From: Bacillota bacterium
GTDB taxonomy: Bacteria > Bacillota > UBA4882 > UBA8346
Length of the DNA: 64,000 nt
NCBI GenBank assembly: GCA_023392595.1
Contig: JAEVYU010000012.1
Coordinates: 1 to 64,000 of the forward strand
Direction: 5' to 3'
Positions 42,573 through 50,815 of the stretch are shown in pieces. The position numbers were made by a program, and so were the translations under genes. The notes under the pieces are model-generated. The model did no database searches. It was not told the DNA's origin and worked only from the letters and a program-made list of their open reading frames with translations. Every line of letters begins with the position of its first letter. Position 1 is the stretch's first letter.

Positions 42573-44426
42573 ATGAAGGAAACGATGAATATACCGGTTT
42601 TCAAAAAGATTAATACCTTCAAACAAAATTTCATTGCCTGGCAGGATCGGGGAGCCCCCAAATCCGTCCAGGCAACACTGATTCTTTTCTTCATCGTTGT
42701 GACGGTGTTACCTTTATTCATATTAGGGACGATAACCTATTCAGTTTCTTCCAAAACCATTACCCGCCGGGTTGAGTCGTATGTTGAACAGATTATCGTT
42801 CAAGTAAGGGAAAATATCGAATTCTACTTTCAGGGCTTGCAAAGCTTATCCTATGTTATTTCTGTAAACCCCGATGTCATAACGGTATTACAAGATCAAA
42901 ACAATTTAGGGGGTTGGAAAGAGATTGGTTACCAAAACAAGATCAAGTACTTTTTGGCCGGATTAACCAGTACCCGGGCGGAAGTCAAGGGCATTTACGT
43001 GATTTCCGCCGATTTAACCCGCGTCTATTCCAGTGATCCGCCCATGTTGATCGAATATATGAAAAAACAGCGTTGGTTCCGAAAAGTTATCACCTCCGAC
43101 GTGGGGAATGTTATTACCGGAGTGCATTCCGACAATTATTCCGGTTCATTCATGGGAATGCCCGGAAACGTGGTTACCTATGCTCAAAAAATAGCCGATC
43201 TCGATAGTCAAAAAAACTTGGGATGGATATTGATTGACCTGGATTACGGATTTGTCACCAAAATGTTGGAACACGTGCAGCTTTTAGATGAGGGCCGGAT
43301 CACGATTCGTGACGATGAGGGCAAGCTTATTTATGGGGATGATTTAACAATTCATCCCTCCCACAATCCCATTTACAGCCATATCCGCTTGCGGGATTGG
43401 GGAAGCTATTTGCAACGTTTAGATGGCAAAGAAGAATTGGTGGTTTTCCAAACGGTTTCTTTGTCCAACTGGAAAGTGATTTTCTCCATACCATCGACAG
43501 TCTTGCAACGGGAAAACATTTTCATCCGTAATTTCACCGTTTTTCTGGCATTAGTCCTCCTGGGTATTTCCTTTTATTTAGCGGTTCTCTTTACCCGAAA
43601 AGTAGCCAAGCCGGTCGAACTATTACGGAATTCCATGCACGAAGTGGAAAACGGCAATTTAGAAGTTCAAATTAAAATTCACAGTATGAATGAATTCAAT
43701 GAACTGGCCACTAGTTTCAATCATATGGTCGAAAAAATCCGCGACCTGATGATGAGCATTAATGATGCCGAGAAAAAAAAGCGGCAGGCTGAATTGAATG
43801 TTTTACAGGCGCAAATCAATCCGCATTTTTTATATAATACGCTTGATTCTTTACGGTGGCTGGCTAAGATTCGCAATGTCGAAGAAATCAGCGAGATCAT
43901 TCTCGCGTTGGAAAATTTGCTGCGGGCCAGTATCAGCAAGACCGACCAAATGATCACGATTGGTCAGGAACTGGAAAATGTCCGCAATTATCTTGCAATA
44001 CAGCTGTTCCGGTATGGAAACAGCTTTTCCATAACCTATGAAATTAATCCCCAAGTGGAAGATTATTTTACCCCAAAGCTCATTTTGCAACCCATCGTTG
44101 AGAATGCCATTTATCATGGAGTCGAAGGTCTGACCCATGGAGAAATAAAAATTAATATAGACACCCAAGGGGAAAATGTCACGATTGAAGTCAGCGATAA
44201 CGGCAGAGGCATTAGTGAAGAGCTAGCCTCTGAAATCATGGCCGGTAAAGTCGATAGTAACCAACGTTTCAGCGGCCTTGGCATAAAAAATGTAGCCGAA
44301 AGAATCAAACTGAATTTCGGACCGAATTACGGCGTTGTGATCACGAGTAACAACCCGCAGGGTACCAAGGTGACCATAAACATCCCGCGGCTGCGTAAGT
44401 ATGAAAAGAGGAAATTATGGCAATGA
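42573..44426 (+). CDS. YesM-type two-component sensor histidine kinase, 617 aa
   Basis: Membrane sensor: first helix ILFFIVVTVLPLFILGTITY near residue 32, an extracellular Cache-like region about 60-310, second helix FLALVLLGISFYLAVLF near 335, HAMP about 350-400, then His_kinase ENVLQAQINPHFLYNTL-type motif near 415 and HATPase with QPIVENAIYHG, DNGRGI and FSGLGIKNVAERI. Pairs with the YesN-type regulator whose gene it overlaps by 10 bp. ATG 42585 (after AAGGAAACG) is an alternative start. Probably senses an extracellular sugar signal. Confidence 0.9.
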   Translation: MKETMNIPVFKKINTFKQNFIAWQDRGAPKSVQATLILFFIVVTVLPLFILGTITYSVSSKTITRRVESYVEQIIVQVRENIEFYFQGLQSLSYVISVNPDVITVLQDQNNLGGWKEIGYQNKIKYFLAGLTSTRAEVKGIYVISADLTRVYSSDPPMLIEYMKKQRWFRKVITSDVGNVITGVHSDNYSGSFMGMPGNVVTYAQKIADLDSQKNLGWILIDLDYGFVTKMLEHVQLLDEGRITIRDDEGKLIYGDDLTIHPSHNPIYSHIRLRDWGSYLQRLDGKEELVVFQTVSLSNWKVIFSIPSTVLQRENIFIRNFTVFLALVLLGISFYLAVLFTRKVAKPVELLRNSMHEVENGNLEVQIKIHSMNEFNELATSFNHMVEKIRDLMMSINDAEKKKRQAELNVLQAQINPHFLYNTLDSLRWLAKIRNVEEISEIILALENLLRASISKTDQMITIGQELENVRNYLAIQLFRYGNSFSITYEINPQVEDYFTPKLILQPIVENAIYHGVEGLTHGEIKINIDTQGENVTIEVSDNGRGISEELASEIMAGKVDSNQRFSGLGIKNVAERIKLNFGPNYGVVITSNNPQGTKVTINIPRLRKYEKRKLWQ

Positions 44427-46018
44427 CCAAAGTCATGATCGTTGACGATGAAATATTAGTCCGTATCGGTTTGCGCTCCACCATCGCTTGGGAACAAAAC
44501 GGTTTCACCGTGACCGCTGACGCCGCTAATGCCGCCCAGGCTATTGAAAAGTTTGATGCCGCCGACCCGGATATTCTGATCACGGATATTCGGATGCCGG
44601 GTATTGATGGGCTTGAGTTGATTAAAAACTTGAAGCAAAAAAAACCCGGACTCAAAATGATCATTCTGACCAATTACGACAACTTCGATTATGCCAAACA
44701 AGCTCTCGAACTCGGCGCTGATGAGTATCTACTCAAAACAACGCTTGATAACCAAACCATCTTTCCTGTTCTAAAAAAACTCCAAGATCAAATCGAACAG
44801 GAAAGGAAACATCATATCCAGTACCAACAGTTACAACAAAAGGCCCTCATGGGATTGTCCTATATCAAAAGAAACTTTGCGGAACGCCTATTGATAGGCA
44901 AGATCACTTCCAGCGAATGGCAGGCATTTTTAAACGATCTCAATCTCCCATGGGAAAAAAATCGTTTCCAGCTGGCTTTGATTAAGAGTAAAACCAATCT
45001 TGACGATAAAAAGATTAATTCCCACCCGCTGCAATTGATTGAAGAAATCGTAGAAAAAATCCACGGTTCTTTGGTCTGGGAACTGCCCAATTTTTCAAAA
45101 TGGGCGATTATTTATAGTTTTGCACCCGAAGAAAAAAGCAACTTTTGCAAACAGGTTATTCCCTTTAATATCCGCCAGGTTAAATCATGTCTAAAACAAT
45201 ATTTACAAATTTCGGCTGTGGCAATTCTCGGGCAACCTATTGGCGACTATACTCAATTGCCTGAGAAATGGCAGGAACTTTGTAAATTGGAAGGGTACAG
45301 TATTTTCTGGCCCGAACGCGAACTCATTTTCGATAGTGACATTCCCGGCGAACAACCGGTAACTCCAATCGGTTATCATCAAAAAGACTTTATCCAGCGG
45401 ATCCGGTTTGGTCAAACCCAAAAAGCTCGGGAGATGCTCGACGAATTATTTGCAAAAGTTGCCCAGGCCCGCTCGCTGGCAATATTAAATCAGATTTGGC
45501 ATGAGCTGCTGGGGGAGATTTACCGCCTAGCCCGTGAAAACGGATTGCCGCTGTCAAGCATTCTAACGGAAAGAGAACAAAAAAGTGATTTTTTAGAGAA
45601 CTTTAGTTCCATTGATGAAATCAATCAGTGGTTTTTCCAAAAATTCTCTTTATTGACCGGTCAAATGAATCACCGTCATACCAAGCCTTATTCTTTTACG
45701 ATTCATCAAGCCATTCGTTATCTGAAAGAACATTTTACCGAAGACATGAATTTGGATGTGCTGGCCCGCGAAGTTGGATTGAGCAAGAACCATCTTTGCA
45801 CCTTATTTCACGCCGAAACCGGACAGAACTTTGTCGATTATTTACATCAAATCCGGATTGAGCAGGCCCGAGAGTTGTTGGCAACCACCGACCTTCGGGT
45901 ATCGGAAATTGGATTCAAAGTCGGCTATCATGATGCCAAATATTTTACGAAAGTATTTCAAAAATATCAAAACTGTTCTCCGTCGGAATATCGGGAAACC
46001 GTTACCGACAAACTTTAA
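44417..46018 (+). CDS. YesN-type response regulator with AraC DNA-binding domain, 533 aa
   Basis: Receiver domain residues 1-125 with MIVDDEILVRIGLRSTIAW, phosphoacceptor Asp in DILITDIRMPGIDG and Lys in DEYLLKTTL. A long middle domain of unknown fold follows. C-terminal AraC tandem helix-turn-helix about 430-530 (LAREVGLSKNHLCTLFHAET; VSEIGFKVGYHDAKYFTKVF). Co-translated with the kinase gene. Likely activates the sugar genes downstream. Confidence 0.92.
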   Translation: MAMTKVMIVDDEILVRIGLRSTIAWEQNGFTVTADAANAAQAIEKFDAADPDILITDIRMPGIDGLELIKNLKQKKPGLKMIILTNYDNFDYAKQALELGADEYLLKTTLDNQTIFPVLKKLQDQIEQERKHHIQYQQLQQKALMGLSYIKRNFAERLLIGKITSSEWQAFLNDLNLPWEKNRFQLALIKSKTNLDDKKINSHPLQLIEEIVEKIHGSLVWELPNFSKWAIIYSFAPEEKSNFCKQVIPFNIRQVKSCLKQYLQISAVAILGQPIGDYTQLPEKWQELCKLEGYSIFWPERELIFDSDIPGEQPVTPIGYHQKDFIQRIRFGQTQKAREMLDELFAKVAQARSLAILNQIWHELLGEIYRLARENGLPLSSILTEREQKSDFLENFSSIDEINQWFFQKFSLLTGQMNHRHTKPYSFTIHQAIRYLKEHFTEDMNLDVLAREVGLSKNHLCTLFHAETGQNFVDYLHQIRIEQARELLATTDLRVSEIGFKVGYHDAKYFTKVFQKYQNCSPSEYRETVTDKL

Positions 46019-46033
46019 ATTTGGGGAGGAACT

Positions 46034-47314
46034 ATGCGCTGGATTCAGATTTTGTTGGTAGGAATATTCAGCTGTATCATTCTCGCCGGTTGCCTTGATT
46101 CGGATAAGTTGACTACTGTGGGCGATGAGGGTGAAACGATTCATGTCTTAGGGGTTGTCGGAGTCCACGAAGCCATCGTGGAATCTCTTGAAAAAGAGTT
46201 GGCTGCTTCCCATATTAAAGTGGATAAAAATTTCTATTACTGGGGTACCTTTTTAGCCAAAGCCCGGTTATCGCTCATAAACGATACCCGGGAGTACGAC
46301 GTAATCATGGGACCATGCTCCCAATTTTCCGGCATCATCAATAACAACAAGGCAGTGTCGCTGCAAGATGTTGCAGAAAGAGCCCATCTTATGCGGGAAA
46401 GTCTCTACCCATCGATCCGTAAAAACCCTGTTTTTAAGAATAACTTTTTTTGCCTTCCCTATATGGCCGACTCTTTAATTTATATATACCGTACCGATCT
46501 TTTTCGCCAGGCTGGACTGAACCCACCGCGTACCATTCACGAAATGTATGAGACTGGTAAAAAACTTACTTCCGGTAATAACTATGGTTTAGCATTTCCA
46601 GCCGGTCCAGGTGAAGCGGCAACCCCGGTATGGAATTACTTTCTTTGGTCATACGGGGGAGAATATTTTGACAGTCGATGGAATCCGGTAATTAGTTCGA
46701 ATCAAGCACTGAATGCTACCCATATTTATAACCGGATCCTCCAGGAATGCGCGCCTCCGGCTGTTGCCACCTGGCAGACCGAAGAGGCGATAAATTTCTT
46801 TACCGCGGGCCATTTGGCATCGATGATTCTCTGGTCAAGTTCTTCAACAATCCTTAGTGATAAAAGCCGCAATAAATTCGCAAAAAATGTCGGTTATGCA
46901 TCTTTACCCGTCGGCGCCACAGGTGCTGCCATTCCCAGCATGGAAACCTGGGGCGTAATCGTCCCCCGGACCAGCCAACATATTATTTCCGCCAAAAAAT
47001 TCTGTGAATTATTGATCAGCCGCTCTTCATTGGAAAAAATCGCTCAATCGGGAATGGTTCCCACCCCTTTACCCGACATCAATCAGCTTTATATCGCTAA
47101 CTCTTCCAATCGTTCATTTATTGTTGCCACCCGTTCTTTGACCTCCGCCAAAGAAAGCCCGAATATTCCGGAGGCCGCCCAATTTGTTCCGGTAATCGGT
47201 TCGGCCTTAAATGATATTCTCATGGGCGCTAAGCTTGAAGATACCCTTCATAGCACCAATGTGCAAATCGAAGGAATCATGCAATTAAGCGGACGCCTCA
47301 AAAAGCATCCCTGA
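46034..47314 (+). CDS. Lipoprotein ABC-type solute-binding protein, 426 aa
   Basis: Lipobox LAGC at residues about 19-22 after a short signal sequence, so it is a membrane-anchored extracellular lipoprotein. Family 1 binding-protein features: YDVIMGPCSQFSG, FCLPYMADSLIYIYRTDLFR, NYGLAFPAGPGEAATPVWNY. Located 15 bp after yesN and about 200 bp before a second binding protein, so it may deliver ligand to the sensor kinase rather than to the permeases. GGGGAGG ribosome binding site. Confidence 0.85.
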   Translation: MRWIQILLVGIFSCIILAGCLDSDKLTTVGDEGETIHVLGVVGVHEAIVESLEKELAASHIKVDKNFYYWGTFLAKARLSLINDTREYDVIMGPCSQFSGIINNNKAVSLQDVAERAHLMRESLYPSIRKNPVFKNNFFCLPYMADSLIYIYRTDLFRQAGLNPPRTIHEMYETGKKLTSGNNYGLAFPAGPGEAATPVWNYFLWSYGGEYFDSRWNPVISSNQALNATHIYNRILQECAPPAVATWQTEEAINFFTAGHLASMILWSSSSTILSDKSRNKFAKNVGYASLPVGATGAAIPSMETWGVIVPRTSQHIISAKKFCELLISRSSLEKIAQSGMVPTPLPDINQLYIANSSNRSFIVATRSLTSAKESPNIPEAAQFVPVIGSALNDILMGAKLEDTLHSTNVQIEGIMQLSGRLKKHP

Positions 47315-47329
47315 ATTTTTTCTACCCCG

Positions 47330-47453
47330 AATCGTAATATTTTACACTTATCAAGCAGGAAGTGAAACCGCTATTTTCGATTTCAGAAAACCTTCCTCCA
47401 AATCGTAATTTTATTTTCTAGTGTCTTGCCGCGATTTGTGTTACAAATAAATT
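47330..47453 (+). promoter_or_regulatory. Promoter region with AATCGTAAT direct repeats
   Basis: AATCGTAAT occurs at 47330-47338 and 47401-47409 (71 bp apart), each followed by a TTTTA-rich tract. Downstream TTGCCG (47426-47431) and TAAATT (47448-47453) with a 16-bp spacer make a plausible promoter for the second binding protein. Direct repeats suit an AraC-type activator such as the adjacent YesN protein (inference). Confidence 0.5.
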
Positions 47454-47518
47454 ACAAATTTGTGCACCGCAAATAACAATTTAAAGACACAGATTTGAAA
47501 AAACAAGGAGGGGTTTTT

Positions 47519-48814
47519 TTGAAAAAGTGGTTTCCGATTTTATTGATTGTTGTTTTATGCCTTTCCAGTTTTACCGTCATGGCCGCCCCAAAGGTAACAC
47601 TTCGTTATGCTTTATGGGATAGCAACCAAATGCCGGCGATGGAGGCATCCATTAAAGAATTCATGAAACAAAATCCGGATATCGATGTGAAAGTAGAGTT
47701 AGTGGGTTGGAATGATTATTGGACTAAAATTACCACCGGCGTTGCGTCAGGGACGCTGCCTGACGTTTTTTGGGGTCATTTGGCCTATTTCTCCGGATTA
47801 ATTACCAAAGGAGCCTTAATGGACCTTACCCCTTACATCAAAAAGGATAAATTGAATTTAACCAACTACTACCCAGCCTTGGTCAAGAGTTGGAATTACA
47901 AAGGGAAACAATACGGAATTCCCAAAGATTGGGATACCATCGCAATTTTTTATAACAAAGACCTCTTTGATAAAGCAAAAATTCCTTATCCTACAGAGGA
48001 TTTGTCCTGGAACCCAAAAGATGGCGGCGAATTTCTACAAATTGCCCAAAAGTTAACTGTGGATGAGAATGGTAAAAATGCTACCGAAAAAGGTTTTGAT
48101 AAAAATAAAATCACTCAATATGGTCTTGCCATTACCGGAGACTCAAATATGCAATGCGGTTGGTTGAATTTCGTATGGATGAACGGAGCCACCGGAGTGC
48201 TCGACAAACCCTACGGATCGAAATTTCTACTGGATCAACCCAAGGCAGTTGAAGCCATGCAGTTTTGGGCCGATTTGTTTACGAAGTATAATGTTGCTCC
48301 ATCTACCTCTTCCAATGGTTGGGAAATGTTTAAAGCCGGCAAAGTAGCAATGAGTCCCCAAGGTTCCTGGATGATGTCGGATGCGCGGGCCACCAGTAAT
48401 TTAAAATGGGATATCGCCCTATTGCCCAAAGGTCCTGCCGGGCGTTATTCTTGTATGAACGGACTGGCTCACAATATTTTCGCCAAAACCAGATATCCCG
48501 CCCAGGCCTGGAAATTGTGCAGCTGGATGGACAGCGAGCCTTCTCAAAAAATCATCAGCCAATATGGAGTTTGCTTCCCGGCCATTCCGAAACTGATGCC
48601 GATTTATCTTGCTACCACCAAAGCAAAAGGTCCTGCCCATATTAAATACTTCAGTGACGAAACGGAAAGAACCGGCGCCTGGCCCATGCACGTCAACTGG
48701 AATCAAATTTATGACGTCATTGTCCGCGAATACGATATGGTATTTGCCGGTTCACAGACGGTTAAAGAGGCCGTAAAAAATATGAAAAATCAGATTCAAC
48801 CCTTGCTTTACTGA
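47519..48814 (+). CDS. ABC transporter sugar-binding protein, family 1, 431 aa
   Basis: Signal peptide WFPILLIVVLCLSSFTVMAA with a signal-peptidase-type AxA site. Fold segments: TLRYALWDSNQMPAMEASIK, GTLPDVFWGHLAYFSG, YGIPKDWDTIAIFYNKDLFD and MSPQGSWMMSDARA. TTG start at 47519 with AAGGAGGGG upstream; the TTG eight codons earlier is less likely. Feeds the permeases at 48977 and 49943. Confidence 0.9.
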   Translation: MKKWFPILLIVVLCLSSFTVMAAPKVTLRYALWDSNQMPAMEASIKEFMKQNPDIDVKVELVGWNDYWTKITTGVASGTLPDVFWGHLAYFSGLITKGALMDLTPYIKKDKLNLTNYYPALVKSWNYKGKQYGIPKDWDTIAIFYNKDLFDKAKIPYPTEDLSWNPKDGGEFLQIAQKLTVDENGKNATEKGFDKNKITQYGLAITGDSNMQCGWLNFVWMNGATGVLDKPYGSKFLLDQPKAVEAMQFWADLFTKYNVAPSTSSNGWEMFKAGKVAMSPQGSWMMSDARATSNLKWDIALLPKGPAGRYSCMNGLAHNIFAKTRYPAQAWKLCSWMDSEPSQKIISQYGVCFPAIPKLMPIYLATTKAKGPAHIKYFSDETERTGAWPMHVNWNQIYDVIVREYDMVFAGSQTVKEAVKNMKNQIQPLLY

Positions 48815-48919
48815 TACCGTCACTACGAACTCGAATGGTCTGAGGATCAGATAAGCGAAAATAAATGTTGCCCCTTTTCATATGAGACTTTTGGATTCGG
48901 GCAAATAACGAATAGCTAA

Positions 48920-48961
48920 ACGGCGGGAATTCGCTGAGATAGCGTTTCCCGCCCGTTTTAT
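48920..48961 (+). terminator. Stem-loop between binding-protein and permease genes
   Basis: GGCGGGA (48922-48928) pairs with TCCCGCC (48947-48953), with an inner CGCT/AGCG pairing, followed by GTTTTA. It can act as a partial terminator or as an mRNA-stabilising hairpin that keeps the binding protein in excess. Confidence 0.65.
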
Positions 48962-48976
48962 AACGAGGAGGACACC

Positions 48977-49924
48977 ATGAGTGCTGACATTTCTCAGGAG
49001 TCTGTTAACAAGGTCATCCATCAACAGCCCTGTCACTCCAATTTTCAAAAAAATTGGCGCCAGTGGCTGGCAGGATACTTAATGCTGCTACCGAATTTTC
49101 TGGGCTTTTTTGTCTTCATGCTGATTCCGATATTGGCTACGATCTATATCGGTTTTACCAATTGGGATTTAATCAATGCCCCCAGGTGGGTTGGACTCTT
49201 GAATTATAAAATTCTATTGCGGGATCCCATCTTTTGGACTTCCCTAAAAAAGACCATCCTTTTCACGATTGTTAATGTTCCGGTCCAAAGTTTTTTGGCA
49301 TTACTGATTGCCATATTGCTTAATCAGAAGCTCAAAGGGTTAAATCTCTTTCGGACTTTATTTATTGCCCCATGGATTTGTATGCCGGTTGCAATCGGTT
49401 TAACCTGGACCTGGATTTATAATAAAGATTTTGGATATCTCAACCATATTTTAGGACTTATCGGTTTAGCGAAGGTTGGTTGGATAACATCGCAAGACCT
49501 TACCCTATGGTCCATCGTGGCTACCAATGTTTGGGAATTTCTCGGCTGGCATATCATCCTGCTACTGGCCGCCTTACAAATCGTACCCCCGGAATTGTAT
49601 GAAGCGGCTCTGGTCGATGGCGCCAATAACTGGACCCGCTTTTGGAAGATCACTGTGCCGGTCATCAGTCCAATTTTCTTCTACGATTTGGTGGTAAACA
49701 TGATCAGTACGTTACAAATCTTTGACCTCCCCTTTGCCATGACCAACGGGGGGCCGGGCAATGCATCCCGGGTTTTTAACCTTTATTTATACCAAAAGGG
49801 CTTTCAATTTTTGCAAATGGGGCCGGCCAGCGCCATGGGGGTAATTTTGTTTATCTTCATCATTATTTGCACGGTTATTACCTTTAAATACGTTGGCTCC
49901 CGTATCAATTACGACCTATCTTAG
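48977..49924 (+). CDS. Sugar ABC transporter permease, MalF/CUT1 type, 315 aa
   Basis: About six membrane helices starting with YLMLLPNFLGFFVFMLIPIL. EAA loop EAALVDGANNWTRFWKITVP near residue 210 and TNGGPGNASRVFNLYLYQKG near 256. GAGGAGG precedes ATG. Partner permease starts 18 bp downstream. No ATPase in the operon. Confidence 0.92.
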   Translation: MSADISQESVNKVIHQQPCHSNFQKNWRQWLAGYLMLLPNFLGFFVFMLIPILATIYIGFTNWDLINAPRWVGLLNYKILLRDPIFWTSLKKTILFTIVNVPVQSFLALLIAILLNQKLKGLNLFRTLFIAPWICMPVAIGLTWTWIYNKDFGYLNHILGLIGLAKVGWITSQDLTLWSIVATNVWEFLGWHIILLLAALQIVPPELYEAALVDGANNWTRFWKITVPVISPIFFYDLVVNMISTLQIFDLPFAMTNGGPGNASRVFNLYLYQKGFQFLQMGPASAMGVILFIFIIICTVITFKYVGSRINYDLS

Positions 49925-49942
49925 TTTGGGGAGGAAAAGGCA

Positions 49943-50779
49943 ATGCTGACTTTTAGTCAAAGGCAATCATTACATAAACTTCTACTCTATCTATTGATTA
50001 TTTTCCTGTTATTTATTTATCTGTTCCCGCTTTTATGGCAGCTTTCAACCTCCTTAAAAGATGCTTCCGAAGTATTCTCGGGTTTTAACCTGATTCCCAA
50101 AAAAATAACCGCTACCGCTTACTTGTCCGCCTGGTCACGTTTTAATCTCCAGCAATATCTTTTCAATACAGCGGTTATCGCCTTCTTCATTCTGCTGGGA
50201 ACATTAATATCCTGTGGACTGGCGGGGTATGCCTTTGGACAACTGCATTTTCCCGGTAAAAACATCCTATTCTATCTCTATCTGGCAACGATGATGGTTC
50301 CTTCAGCAGTGACCCTGATTCCGGCATACTATATCATCATCAAATTGAACTGGGTCAACACCTATTATGCTTTGATTGTACCTTTTATGTTCGGCAACGG
50401 GTTTGGAACATTTTTAATGCGCCAGTTTTTTATGACCCTGCCCAAAGAACTTTCCGAATCGGCCACCATTGACGGCGCCGGATATTTTCAAACTTGGTGG
50501 CGGATTATGTTACCCTTGAGCAAACCGGCCCTGGCTACCTTGGGAGTCATGACACTGGTGGCGCAATGGAACAGTTTTATGTGGCCGCTGGTTGTCACCC
50601 AAAGCCAGTCTTTAAAAGTATTATCCGTAGGCTTGGCCGATTTTCGCCTATACTTTAGTGTTCAGTGGAATTCGTTGATGGCCGCAGTGATGATTGCAGT
50701 CATCCCGATGTTATTGATTCTGATCTTGGCCCAGAAGATGTTTATTAAGGGAATTCAATTCTCAGGCGTTAACCGGTAA
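49943..50779 (+). CDS. Sugar ABC transporter permease, MalG/CUT1 type, 278 aa
   Basis: Six membrane segments; N-terminal LLLYLLIIFLLFIYLFPLLW; EAA loop ESATIDGAGYFQTWWRIMLP near residue 173. GGGGAGG ribosome binding site 9 bases before ATG. Forms the membrane channel with the preceding permease for a galactoside, judging from the GH36 gene that follows. Confidence 0.92.
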   Translation: MLTFSQRQSLHKLLLYLLIIFLLFIYLFPLLWQLSTSLKDASEVFSGFNLIPKKITATAYLSAWSRFNLQQYLFNTAVIAFFILLGTLISCGLAGYAFGQLHFPGKNILFYLYLATMMVPSAVTLIPAYYIIIKLNWVNTYYALIVPFMFGNGFGTFLMRQFFMTLPKELSESATIDGAGYFQTWWRIMLPLSKPALATLGVMTLVAQWNSFMWPLVVTQSQSLKVLSVGLADFRLYFSVQWNSLMAAVMIAVIPMLLILILAQKMFIKGIQFSGVNR

Positions 50780-50815
50780 TCACCCGGTAAAATTTCTTAT
50801 TTCAGGGAGGCAAAA

